A model generated the notes under the pieces. The model had not been told where the DNA came from. It searched no databases and worked only from the letters and a program-made list of their open reading frames with translations. From the NCBI GenBank assembly GCA_030560485.1, contig JAKTTS010000023.1:1-63988 (forward strand): 63,988 nucleotides of DNA. The letters are read 5' to 3'. The translations under genes and the position numbers were made by a program. This document shows positions 49,992-59,650 of this stretch, piece by piece; the stretch's first letter is position 1; the number at the start of each line of letters is the position of its first letter. The DNA comes from Ascoidea tarda (nom. inval.). Taxonomy: Eukaryota; Ascomycota; Saccharomycetes; Ascoideales; Ascoideaceae.

Positions 49992-51749
49992 ATGTATAAG
50001 CTGTTTTTGGCCTCTAGCACAAACAAGAACAAGATACCTCTCTTTCTGTCTGCTCAAAGATTCCTGCTTTTTGATAGGCCGAGATGCTCTTTTCTCGAAA
50101 AGTCAACTCTTAATCGCAGATTCCAGACGTTGGTAGGGGATCTTTACAAAAAATCCCAAAGTACTCACAGAACTCGATCCATATCAACCACAAATAATTT
50201 TCACAATCTTTGGGTGATAAACAATGACATATCCTTTCAAAAGCAATTTCCACTCTTGCGATTAGAGAGGTTTTTGTCCACCAAACCAACCCTACTTGAA
50301 GATGCCATCGATAAGCTCCCCAATTCCAACCAGCGATACAGCTCAAAAACTCCATTTCACATTTTCCACAAAAGATGGAGGTCGTTGTTTTTACTCTTCT
50401 TGACATCTTCTGCGACATTGTCTTATTTCCTTTACAAAAAGTACGAAGACGAGTGCCAGAGATTTCTAGCTCTTCATTTGTCAAATTATTTGACTGAAAA
50501 CTCAAAATTTGTCATCAATTTTGAGAAGGCTGTATTTATTCCCGGTTCAAACTCTTTTATATTTCAAAACTGTTTTATTTCTAAACGACCCAAAGACTAT
50601 CTTAATGATGATGGTAACTACACTCAATATGATCTTGTTATCAAGGAAATCAAAATGTCTATATCTTTAATTAAATGGTTCAATTCTAGAGGCTTGATTA
50701 AAACCTTGCACATGAAATGTATCAGAGGCACTGTTGATAGAACCCATGTTAACTGGGAACCAAATGATGATCCCAGAAACTATAAAAACATCAAAAGTCC
50801 AGGAGACTTTGAAATTGAAAATTTCGTGATGGAAGATCTATTGATTAAATTGTTACAACCCGATAATTTCAGACCATTTAATATCTCAATTTATAATTGC
50901 AACTTGAACAGGTTGCGTCAAAATTGGTTTTTCTATGATTTTTTAAATGCAAGAAACATCAATGGCTCATACGATAACTCACTATTTAGTATCTATACCA
51001 GATACAACTCTAATTCAAAAAATTTAATAACCAGGTTAAGAGTTGACGGATTAAATGTTGATCATCTAAACACCGGCTTGGAAGGTCCCTTTGGTTGGAT
51101 AAGTAGTGGTAAAGTTGATATGATAGGTGATGTCATTATACCGAATGAAAATACCATAAATTTAACAGAGTTTATATCAAATCTAGCCGAAAATATCTCT
51201 AATGAAGCAAAAAGAATATACTATAGCAAAACTGATTACTTGAACAAATACAACACTGAAACTTCCAATTTCAAACTAGAAGAAGAATTTAAAAATTTAT
51301 CAAAAAATAAATTGCTAAATTCTTATTTAAACTCCGACTACATTTCTACTAAAATAAAAGAAAAAGAAAAGGAAATTTCAAAAAATTTGAATGAATATTT
51401 TGTTCTAGATTTGAAAATCAAACTAAACAATGTCAAAGCACAAATTCCATTTTCAACCCCTGAACTATCCTATGTTAACTATGCCTTGATTGCTCCAATC
51501 GTTGGATATATAAACTCTAGAAATACTTATATTCCAATCAAATGCCGAATTGTTAAGGATATGCATGATTTTGATGGAAGTTGGACTATTTATGATTGCT
51601 TGTTGATGGACGATATTTCAACAAAAGTCTATGATGCATTTGTAGATTATGTCGTGGACGAAGACTCAAAAATTAGACGTTTGAAGAAAGTTGGATACTG
51701 GAGTCTTCAGAAATTTGTTCAACTTGTGCTAATGACAATCGCTGTATAA
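49992..51749 (+). CDS. MDM31: Mdm31/Mdm32-family inner mitochondrial membrane protein
   Basis: The predicted protein has 585 residues. Mdm31 and Mdm32 sit in the mitochondrial inner membrane and are needed for normal mitochondrial shape, nucleoids and lipid (cardiolipin) homeostasis. The ATG at 49992 gives MYKLFLASSTNKNK, followed by a long Arg/Ser-rich presequence-like region (to about 120), then a membrane segment (about 130-150). The family block follows: WFNSRGLIKTLHMKCIRGTV, DRTHVNWEPNDDPRNY, PGDFEIENF, FRPFNISIYNC, NGSYDNS, and LNTGLEGPFGWI. The wording DPRNYKN plus SGKVDMIGDVIIP favours Mdm31. The extreme C-terminus is hydrophobic. The paralogue choice is less sure than the family. Confidence 0.88.
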   Translation: MYKLFLASSTNKNKIPLFLSAQRFLLFDRPRCSFLEKSTLNRRFQTLVGDLYKKSQSTHRTRSISTTNNFHNLWVINNDISFQKQFPLLRLERFLSTKPTLLEDAIDKLPNSNQRYSSKTPFHIFHKRWRSLFLLFLTSSATLSYFLYKKYEDECQRFLALHLSNYLTENSKFVINFEKAVFIPGSNSFIFQNCFISKRPKDYLNDDGNYTQYDLVIKEIKMSISLIKWFNSRGLIKTLHMKCIRGTVDRTHVNWEPNDDPRNYKNIKSPGDFEIENFVMEDLLIKLLQPDNFRPFNISIYNCNLNRLRQNWFFYDFLNARNINGSYDNSLFSIYTRYNSNSKNLITRLRVDGLNVDHLNTGLEGPFGWISSGKVDMIGDVIIPNENTINLTEFISNLAENISNEAKRIYYSKTDYLNKYNTETSNFKLEEEFKNLSKNKLLNSYLNSDYISTKIKEKEKEISKNLNEYFVLDLKIKLNNVKAQIPFSTPELSYVNYALIAPIVGYINSRNTYIPIKCRIVKDMHDFDGSWTIYDCLLMDDISTKVYDAFVDYVVDEDSKIRRLKKVGYWSLQKFVQLVLMTIAV

Positions 51750-51965
51750 AGTGTCCTACTAATCTCTGGCTTTTGCTGCTGCATTTTGCATTTTGTATTT
51801 CGCGTTTTGTATTGTAAATGTTATATTTTTTATTTCATATGTATAGTGTCAAGAAATTTTAATCAAAAAACAATGAAAAAAAAAAAAAAAAATGTAAATT
51901 ATGACTACTATAAGTATAAAACAAATCTCAAACAAAAATATGATTTAACTAATTGTACAAGCTGC
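51750..51965. other. Short convergent spacer MDM31 / NSR1
   Basis: 216 bp with a TTTTGYATTTYG repeat and a poly-A run; it holds both 3' ends. No GAR/RGG coding sequence is present here in any frame, which matters for the NSR1 end. Confidence 0.5.
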
Positions 51966-53501
51966 CTATCTTTGACGAGGAGCACTGAAATCTAATCTCA
52001 CAGCTCTTCCATCGATATACTCTCCATTAAGTTTTTCTAAAGCAGTTTTGGCATCATCAATTGATTTGAATTGAACATAACCAAAACCCTTTGGTTTTTC
52101 AGTTTCTCTATCAGTTGGAATACGAACACCCACAACTTCAGCAGCTTCTGCAAACTTATTCCATATTGAATCTTGTGTAGATCTGAATGATAAATTACCA
52201 ACAAAAAGAGTGTCTGAAGGAGGTGATCTTTTGTCGCCATAAGAATTGGCTCTATTTTGAGTTCTTGGTGCCTGGGCTGGTTTGGCCTTAGCCAAATCCA
52301 AGTTTATTGGTCTTCCATCAACATCTTTACCTTGCAATTCTTTTAAAGCCTTTTGAGCATCTTCTGGAGAAGAGAAATCAACATAACCATACCCACGCGA
52401 CTTTCCAGTAGCTTGATCTGAGATAACTCGAGCAGATACAACACCACCAGCACCTTCAAACTCTCTTTTCAACCAATCGCTATCAACGTTCCAAGATAAT
52501 CTTCCAACAAATAAAGTCGAAGAGGCCCCAGCATTGTCATTAAAGGATGAGTCAGATTTGAATTTTTTTTGAGCATTATTATTGAGTGAGTCAGCAGCGC
52601 TTCTCTTTTTAAAAGAATTATCGTTAAGGGCATCGGCTGCGCTTTTTTTTTTAAATGTATCAACTTCTTTAATTGATTCTTTTTTATCTTCCTGTGATTC
52701 ACTTTCGGAATCAGAATCTGAGTCTGAGTCTGAGTCTGAATCTGAGTCTGAATCTGAATCTGAATCTGAAGAACTTGAAGAATCTGATTTAGGTTTTATT
52801 TCAGGTTTCGATTTCGATTTTGGTTTTGGTTTTGGTTTTGGTTTTGGTTTTGATTCTGAATCGGAATCAGAATCAGAATCAGAATCAGAATCAGAATCAG
52901 AATCAGAATCTGATGAACTTGAATCGGAATCATTTACTGTCTTTGAAACCTCTTTTTTTGAAGACTCTTTTAATGTTTTCTTTTTGTTAGTAGTCTTCGC
53001 ATCTGCATCACTATCAGCATCACTATTATTACCACTTTCACTTTCACTATCGTTTTCACTTTCACTTTCACTATCACTTTCACTATCACTTTCACTGTCA
53101 CTTTCACTATCACTGCTTTTGTCTTTGCTTGTTTTTTCGTCGGATTTAGTCTTTTTTATGTTGCTCTTTTTAGAGTTTTTTGAGAGCTGAGCTTTTGAAA
53201 CAGATTTACCAACATTATCATTATCGCTATCATCATCGCTGTCGCTATCATCGTCACTGCTATCAGAACTTGAATCACTTTCACTGTCTTTATTTGAAGA
53301 TTTTGCAATTAATGATGTTTTAGATTTGAAATTGTTTTGTTTCTTCACTGCAACTTCAGATTCACTTTCACTATCAGAAGAACTTGAAGAATCTGAATCT
53401 GAATCAGATTCGGATTCGGATTCGGATTCGCTACTTTCTTGCTTTTCCTTCTTTTTGGAAGACACCTTTTTGGATTTATTAATCTTTTGCTTGATTGCCA
53501 T
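51966..53501 (-). CDS. NSR1: Nucleolin-like Nsr1, two RRMs, no RGG tail
   Basis: The predicted protein has 511 residues. Nsr1 is the nucleolar protein that helps process pre-rRNA and binds nuclear localisation sequences. The ATG at 53501 gives [12 protein letters not shown]. Residues about 20-300 are long acidic Ser/Asp/Glu blocks with basic patches between (including [16 protein letters not shown]). RRM1 is about 345-420 ([20 protein letters not shown]) and RRM2 about 435-510 ([17 protein letters not shown]). The protein ends LDFSAPRQR directly after RRM2, where Saccharomyces Nsr1 continues into an RGG/GAR domain. No frameshift or downstream exon that would restore it is visible. Simple-sequence expansions (52700-52920) are prone to length change. 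Confidence 0.92.
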   Translation of the reverse strand: MAIKQKINKSKKVSSKKKEKQESSESESESESDSDSDSSSSSDSESESEVAVKKQNNFKSKTSLIAKSSNKDSESDSSSDSSDDDSDSDDDSDNDNVGKSVSKAQLSKNSKKSNIKKTKSDEKTSKDKSSDSESDSESDSESDSESESENDSESESGNNSDADSDADAKTTNKKKTLKESSKKEVSKTVNDSDSSSSDSDSDSDSDSDSDSDSDSESKPKPKPKPKPKSKSKPEIKPKSDSSSSSDSDSDSDSDSDSDSDSDSDSESESQEDKKESIKEVDTFKKKSAADALNDNSFKKRSAADSLNNNAQKKFKSDSSFNDNAGASSTLFVGRLSWNVDSDWLKREFEGAGGVVSARVISDQATGKSRGYGYVDFSSPEDAQKALKELQGKDVDGRPINLDLAKAKPAQAPRTQNRANSYGDKRSPPSDTLFVGNLSFRSTQDSIWNKFAEAAEVVGVRIPTDRETEKPKGFGYVQFKSIDDAKTALEKLNGEYIDGRAVRLDFSAPRQR

Positions 53502-54044
53502 TGCAGAATAATGTGAGTTCAAAATATTGTATTTAGAATCGTTTGAAATAATCTGGTTAATTGTTTTTTTCCCTAAGATTCTTTTTGATATATGAAATAT
53601 GAAAGAAAAATCTGAAGAAAATAAAATATTTTCTTTTTCAGAAAAAAAAAATTTGAAAAATTTCAGTACATGTGATGTGAAAAAATAATAATATTTTTTG
53701 AACTATGTGTGAGTCGGTGCAAAATATCTTTAGATCATGCTTTTGAAGGCACTGTATTTCGATCTAATTTTCATACTGGTTATTAAAAAAGATAAATTGT
53801 TAAGAGGAGATTAAGAGTCTAAATTATTTATTATTCGAGATTTAATTGTCTAATTAAAACCTGAAAAAAAAGAAAGAAATAAAAAGTAAAAAAGTGCAAC
53901 CAAAATAAAGCAAAAAGATCAATTAAGTAAAAATTGGAAATAAAAATAGATAAAACTCAGGGAAAACGAAAACGAAAACGAAGTAATAAAATAGAATAAT
54001 GACAAAATAGAATGATAACAAAATAACTACAATGTTAAAACAGA
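53502..54044. promoter_or_regulatory. NSR1 upstream region and 3' end of the flavodoxin-like gene
   Basis: AT-rich sequence, with an A-rich block near 53860-53990 on the plus strand and a CGAAAA repeat (53966-53981). No gene is visible. Confidence 0.35.
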
Positions 54045-54869
54045 TCACACTATCACACAAAGACGACGAATTCTTTCTCTTTTGGACAATTTCTTTTCAG
54101 GGCTAACCTCAGCATCTGGTTTTGTTAGGCTTGATTGGGATGGAATGGAAGATTGAGTATTGGGAGAAGCTTGGACGGGATCCAGAATGGATATAAATTT
54201 TTTAGAAGTATTATAAAACTCTGAACCTTGGATAAAGGCGACTTTCAATTCTAACTCTGAAGGTTTTCTTGAACCATCAGCTCCAGCCAAAGTCCCTGCA
54301 CCCCAGGGAGAACCGCCATGAACTTCATCAAAACTCGATAGCTGAGGCATAACACCTTTATTGCCCAAAGGAATATAAATCATACCATGATGAGCAACCA
54401 TTGAAATACTGTTTCTAACAGTGGTTTCTTGACCACCATTTGGAGTGCTGGTCGAAACAAAAAAGCCGACAGTTTTGCCATGAAGAGCACCGGTAGTCCA
54501 TAAAGTACCAGTTGAGTCCCAAAAGCTTTTCCATTGGGCAGGAACATTGCCAAATCTTGTTGGAATACCGAATAAGAAAGAGTCGTAAGATTGTAAAGTT
54601 TCTAGAGTAGCAATTGGGATATCAAGTGGCTTTCCAGGGGCATGCAACAACTGTAGAGTTTCTTCGGACAAAGTCTCTGGAAGTTGATAAATGTCAGCAG
54701 TTCCACCAGCTGATTCAACACCTTTTTTGAGGGAATCAGCCAAAGTGAAGATATGACCATACATGGAGTAAGCAAGAATCTACGAACAATGTTAGCGACC
54801 AATTTCAAGTAGTCATTACAAAAAAAGATTAGATAAACTAAGCAAAAAACATACAGCGACCTTTGACAT
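54045..54869 (-). CDS. YCP4: Flavodoxin-like quinone reductase (Pst2/Ycp4/WrbA family) with a CaaX end, one intron
   Basis: The spliced protein has 249 residues. WrbA-type proteins bind FMN and reduce quinones by two electrons; the yeast and Candida members protect membranes against oxidation and localise to the plasma membrane. Exon 1 (54869-54855) encodes MSKVA. The intron (54854-54780, 75 nt) has GTATGT, a GCTAAC branch-like site and a TAG acceptor. Exon 2 resumes ILAYSMYGHI, restoring the first beta strand. Family motifs are FLFGIPTRFGNVPAQWK, FVSTSTPNGGQE, VAHHGMIYIPLG and EVHGGSPWGAGTLAG. After the domain (about 200) comes a Ser/Pro-rich linker, a basic stretch KKLSKRERIRRL and CVIV at the very end. 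That is a prenylation (CaaX) signature. Pst2, Rfs1 and Ycp4 cannot be told apart with certainty. Confidence 0.92.
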
Positions 54870-55396
54870 CTTTAGTTGAAACTGATAGAGCAAGTTGTGT
54901 GAAAGATAAATGAAGAATATATGCAAGACACAATATGGAAGAAGATTGTTGTAGAATCAATTGCAGTTCGAGAAGACGCGAACAAAGGCGCTGAGCTGGT
55001 TTTATATTGTTTTTTTATCGGTTGCGAAACAAGGATGTGTATAGCTGGATAGAAAAGGATGTGTATAGCTGGATAGAAAAGGTTTTGCATGCCCAATATT
55101 CCAGTTCCGGATTACTAAGAGATCTATTATTAATAATGTGTAATACAGAAGGATTAATAATTTTTACATAAGAGCTGTCCTGCTACGGGTCGCTCGAAAC
55201 AGCTGCGGTCCAGCCTGTGTTCTGCAGGGTCCCGCGGGGCTCTCGGGTGGAGCGCTTAACGCCGACGCCAAAGATGTGGGTGGTGGAAGAATCAGCAGCC
55301 CTGCGCTTGTATCTTCCTCTGCATCTTCTGGGTCTTATCTGATTCCAACCACCAAATATCCCAGTTCTCGTATTGTATGCTAACCATATCTCAACG
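54870..55396. promoter_or_regulatory. Divergent promoter with 24-bp repeat and GC island
   Basis: A direct duplication of about 25 bp (AAGGATGTGTATAGCTGGAT and flank) lies at 55031-55081. About 55170-55350 is the GC-rich island in front of EPS1, with CAGCTGCGG at 55200. No gene is visible. Confidence 0.55.
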
Positions 55397-57610
55397 ATGG
55401 ATCTCTCCAGAGTGTGTTGCTTGGATTTTGTAGTCCTCTGCCTAGTTTACTCCCTCTTATATCAATTTTTTGTTTTTGCTGATGCTGCTCCTCCTTCGCA
55501 CGATAAGAAACTAGAGCTGGATATATTGCCGCCGTCATTGACCATGAAGAATTTTAATTCCGAGATGGCTCAGGGAATACATTTTGTTGAGTTCTACTCA
55601 CCTTATTGTGGTCATTGCCAACATTTGGCTCCCATTTGGGAAGAAACCTACCAACAGTTTTTGGAACAAAGCAAGACTTTAAATGTTCAAATGAGCCAGG
55701 TGAATTGTGCTGAAAATGGCGATTTATGCGAACAAGAATCGATCAAGTTTTACCCCAACTTACGAGTTTATGTTCCAAATAAGGACAAAACTGGAGGAGA
55801 CTTACTACTTTCTTATCCCAAATCTCTAAGCAGAAACTCTGAGGATTTTATAAATTTTATGAGAGATCTTGCTTTTGAATACGGAAATCTTGATGAATTA
55901 CACTTCCCCTCAAAGAGCCGGTTATTGCCATCTGGAAAATTCTTGCAATTTCTTAATGGTGAGCATCCTCAAAACTCATCTGTCTTGGTTTCATTTTGGC
56001 CTTCAACGGATGACAAATTTAACGATCTAAATAACTCAAACGAAGATTCATTTGATTTAAAATCATGTCCTTCCTGCTTAGAATTCCAATCCACATGGAA
56101 CTTGATATCAAATCAATTGTCAATTGAAACCTATCATTTTAACTGTCATTCTAATCAACAAATTTGTAAAAAATTGGGCTACAACAAACTAGCCACAATT
56201 AACTCCGGATTTAAAAATGTTGCTCCAAAGGTCATGATGATTTTACCAAAACAAAACGGCAATAGAATAAAATTCACTGGACTCAAGACTAAATCAAGAA
56301 TTGTCAATTTTACTAAACGACTATTGCAAAATATGAAGTTTGAAAAGGTAAATCCCAGAATATTATCCAAAAAAATGAGTTTAGTTTCAACTTTAGAGAA
56401 CAAACCAATTGATGATTATAACTTGTTACCATTTGAAAATAACTCAAATAAAGTTAGTTTTGTATTTTATTACAACCCAGAAACTGTTACCCCAGAAGAT
56501 TTTGAAATTTTAGATTTTCTTTTGGAACCCATAATGAGTTTGCCAGATGTTTACATTTTTACCTCAGATGATGATAGTTTTACCAAACTACAAGAAAGAC
56601 AGGGCAATAGTTTATTGAAATATATAAATTACAATAAAAGTGAACCCATTGAGAGTTTTAATAATGAAAGATTTATAAGTGAAACCACGACATCATATCC
56701 CACGTTTTTATGTTTCAAAGACAATTCATTAATTTCGTCAACATTTCAAAATTTTCATCCTAGAGATATCAGAGATTATGATTTAGTATTAGGTTGGATG
56801 AAAAGAAATTCACTACCTATTATCAATGAGATCAGTAGTAAAAATTGGAAGCAAATTGTAAAGAACAATAAAAATAAAGATGTGGATAAAATTATCTTAT
56901 CATTCATTGATTCTACAAATAAAGAAAACACGCTAAATAATATTTACAATTTATCGTTAGGTTATCATGATTTTGAGTATCATAGAAAGTCTGAACTTTA
57001 TAAAGAATTGATTGAAAATCGAGAGAAAAAAAACCAGGAAATTGAAGAAATGAAAACAAATTCCAAAAAGACGTCATCAGATGTTGTTCATAAGAGTTCC
57101 GAAATGGTTGAACACTCAAATAGAGGACAGGGTATATTTGGATTTATTGATATAAATAAAAAGGAAAATTTGAAATTGATTGAGGATTTAGGGTTTGATA
57201 ATAATAAAAAGATGGAGGATTATAAGGAGAACGATGTAATAATTATTGAGAAAAATGGGAATTATTACTATGATAAGGATTATTTAAATGATGAGTTGAA
57301 AAATGAGCCCTGGAGGATAAGAAATACGATGTTGTTTTTATCATTTCCAAGATTAAATAAAGATATTAGTAAAATTAGTAAGAATTTGATTGACAGTCCA
57401 TTCAATAGATATTTTCGATTTATGGATTTTGTTCATCAGTATGGGATAATTGGATATTTGGTATTGATTTTAGCAGTATATTTTGTTATAAATGGGATCA
57501 AAAAGTACAACAAGTATTTAAGATTGAAGAAGATCCATCAAAAGAATCCTGGGTTAGGAATAATAGGAAATATAAATGTGAATGGAAATGATGGAAGCAA
57601 GTTCGAGTAA
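55397..57610 (+). CDS. EPS1: Eps1-like membrane protein disulfide isomerase
   Basis: The predicted protein has 737 residues. Eps1 is an ER membrane member of the PDI family involved in ER quality control of membrane proteins such as Pma1. The ATG at 55397 starts a signal peptide (about 1-32, ending ADA). The thioredoxin domain (about 40-165) has FVEFYSPYCGHCQHLAPIW with an active CGHC; Saccharomyces Eps1 has a variant motif here. A second region near 220 carries CPSC in a diverged thioredoxin-like fold. Further degenerate thioredoxin-like regions and N-glycosylation sites follow. One membrane segment lies at about 685-703 (GIIGYLVLILAVYFVING), with a basic cytosolic tail. No HDEL is present, as expected for a membrane form. 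A PSG1 homologue, also linked to Pma1, is 7 kb away. Confidence 0.9.
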   Translation: MDLSRVCCLDFVVLCLVYSLLYQFFVFADAAPPSHDKKLELDILPPSLTMKNFNSEMAQGIHFVEFYSPYCGHCQHLAPIWEETYQQFLEQSKTLNVQMSQVNCAENGDLCEQESIKFYPNLRVYVPNKDKTGGDLLLSYPKSLSRNSEDFINFMRDLAFEYGNLDELHFPSKSRLLPSGKFLQFLNGEHPQNSSVLVSFWPSTDDKFNDLNNSNEDSFDLKSCPSCLEFQSTWNLISNQLSIETYHFNCHSNQQICKKLGYNKLATINSGFKNVAPKVMMILPKQNGNRIKFTGLKTKSRIVNFTKRLLQNMKFEKVNPRILSKKMSLVSTLENKPIDDYNLLPFENNSNKVSFVFYYNPETVTPEDFEILDFLLEPIMSLPDVYIFTSDDDSFTKLQERQGNSLLKYINYNKSEPIESFNNERFISETTTSYPTFLCFKDNSLISSTFQNFHPRDIRDYDLVLGWMKRNSLPIINEISSKNWKQIVKNNKNKDVDKIILSFIDSTNKENTLNNIYNLSLGYHDFEYHRKSELYKELIENREKKNQEIEEMKTNSKKTSSDVVHKSSEMVEHSNRGQGIFGFIDINKKENLKLIEDLGFDNNKKMEDYKENDVIIIEKNGNYYYDKDYLNDELKNEPWRIRNTMLFLSFPRLNKDISKISKNLIDSPFNRYFRFMDFVHQYGIIGYLVLILAVYFVINGIKKYNKYLRLKKIHQKNPGLGIIGNINVNGNDGSKFE

Positions 57611-57992
57611 GAATAAGAGTAAGAGTAAGAATAAGAGTAAGAGTAAGAATAAGAGAAAAAGAAAGAGATAAAATGAGATGATGTGAATTAAATGAAATTG
57701 AATAAATTGAATAAATTGAATAAAAAGTATATTATAGTATAGGATAAAATAGAGATAAGAGTAATAAATATAATATAAAATAAAATAACTTGAATTGAAT
57801 TGAATTGAATTAAATTAAATTAAATTGAAATGAAATGAAATGAAATGAAATGAAATGAAGTGAAGTGAAGTGGAATGAATTAAATGATTATATAATCAGA
57901 AATCGTTATAGATAAATGGAAAATAAGAGAAGACAAGTAAAAAAATAAAAAGTAAAAAATAAATAATGAAAGATTAGTTTTAAACCACAAAT
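57611..57992. repeat. Simple repeats between EPS1 and BET1
   Basis: A hexamer TAAGAG/TAAGAA run lies at 57608-57660, and pentamers GAATT, AAATT and GAAAT grading into GAAGT lie at 57785-57880. The two convergent genes end here, so the arrays lie in their 3' regions. Confidence 0.85.
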
Positions 57993-58553
57993 TTAAAAGA
58001 TCCATACCCAGAAGAAAAATCCAAACACCAAGATAAAAAAGATTAACCAAGATTTCCAGGATATACCAGCGTTTTTAGATACAATAAGTAAATTATTAAA
58101 GTTTCTTTTCAAGGAAGAAGAGGTCTTGTCAAAGGTATCTGATAGACTATTAAGATTAGTTGATTTGATTTCGGTGCCCATTTTGATTGTCAAGTTCTTC
58201 AATAATTTAACTTTGTCGGTCATGACATCTATTGTTTCATCATTTTGAGCCTCCAACTGGGATAAGAGAGATTCATTTGCAGCATTAGTATTGAACAAAT
58301 TTGGGGTGGAATTGGCAAAATTTGAGAAAAGATTAGATCTCTGAGAGATATTACTATTGTATACATTATTATTGTAAGTATTATTGAGGGTGGTATTGTT
58401 ATTATTAATGGTTGAAGAATTCAAATCATCGAATGGAGTAGATATCCTGGAGGTGGAAGAATTGAAGGGGGAGGTGATTCGAGAGGGAGTTTCTGCGAAT
58501 AGGTTTGTTCTCTCTCTCTGGTGAACTTGCGTGGAGTATCTTCCGGAGCTCAT
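57993..58553 (-). CDS. BET1: v-SNARE Bet1
   Basis: The predicted protein has 186 residues. Bet1 is the SNARE of ER-to-Golgi vesicle fusion. The start is the ATG at 58553 (MSSGRYSTQVHQRERTNLF); an upstream in-frame ATG at 58823 would add 90 residues of GC-island sequence that do not belong to the family. The N-terminal half is Asn/Ser/Thr-rich and longer than in Saccharomyces. The SNARE motif spans about 95-155 (LEAQNDETIDVMTDKVKLLK and KMGTEIKSTNLNSL). The tail anchor ends SWLIFFILVFGFFFWVWIF, very close to the Saccharomyces ending. Confidence 0.93.
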   Translation of the reverse strand: MSSGRYSTQVHQRERTNLFAETPSRITSPFNSSTSRISTPFDDLNSSTINNNNTTLNNTYNNNVYNSNISQRSNLFSNFANSTPNLFNTNAANESLLSQLEAQNDETIDVMTDKVKLLKNLTIKMGTEIKSTNLNSLSDTFDKTSSSLKRNFNNLLIVSKNAGISWKSWLIFFILVFGFFFWVWIF

Positions 58554-59650
58554 GGTGGACGAAACAAGGAGATGATGAGAAAGAAGAAGCAAAAGAAGCA
58601 GAGGCAGTCCAGAGGAAGAAGCAAAAGCCGTTTCTGTTGAAGACAGCTGGCCGTTGCCCGCGTCCTGCGCCCGGCCCGACGGAGCCTGGCTCTGAAGGTT
58701 CACGCCCGTGCTGCTGGGTCTGACCACGCCGTTGGGTCTACTGCAACTCCCACCGTGGCGGGCCCGTCTCTGCTCCCGCCGCGTCACGCGCCCTTGGTGG
58801 CGGATGGTTCTGCTCTCCAGCATTCAAACGTTAATTGTGTAAAATTCTCTGGCCAAAACCAGACTCCCTATATCCTACCATTCTATCTATCACTGTCTAC
58901 TAATCAACTTGCTACTCACTCTTACTGCTTCTCTTAATTTTTAATTCGAATTCCTGAGGTTTTGTTTCTTCGTTGTTTGTTATTTCCACCTAGCGCTATT
59001 CTTCTATCCTTTCCAACAAATCCAAGCAGTCTCCCCATCTACATCATTCTAGCAAAACGAAAACGAAAATTTTTGCTTTTAGATTGATTCCCCTTTGATA
59101 TCACTCTTATCCATACAATCTCTTTTACTGCTTTTTTGTCTTGTTTTCCTATTTCTTTGAAGAAAATTTTTTTATCTTATCTTTTTTTTTTACTTACAAA
59201 TATTTTCTAATACCCATCTTAGAATTATCTAATCACTTAATTAATTGTCCAGCTGTTGATCTTGCTGGTTCTTTATCTTTTCAGTTAATCACTTGATCCT
59301 TCAAAGAATCGTTCTATCACTCAATCTTCTCTTCTACCAATTGTCTAGCCAGTTAATCCTTTATTGTTCTTCGAGTAACAAACAACAAACAATAAACCAT
59401 AATCACCAATTACAAAATACAAAATATTCAATTTTTGTTTTAATACTCAATCAATCATCAATCATATTTATATCCCTTATTTTTCCTACGTAATCCTTAA
59501 TCCTCAACCCTTAATCCCTAATTCCTAATATCTTATTCGCAATCTTCAATTCGTAACCCTTAATCCCAATTTCCTATTTATCATCTCTCAATTCCACATT
59601 CTTACTCTTTAATTATTGACCTCTAATCAGCCTCTTAATACATTCTACCA
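58554..59650. promoter_or_regulatory. Divergent promoter BET1 / VAC8
   Basis: About 58620-58800 is a GC-rich island next to BET1, with CAGCTG at 58644. From about 58860 to 59650 the plus strand is pyrimidine-rich with few G, like a long VAC8 leader; it contains CAGCTG at 59250 and imperfect repeats of AATCCCTAATTC/CCTTAATCC (59490-59570). No gene is visible. Confidence 0.5.

Noticed and set aside
58554-58823. Longer BET1 with 90 extra N-terminal residues
   Set aside because: The extra part is translated GC-island sequence; the ATG at 58553 gives the family N-terminus.
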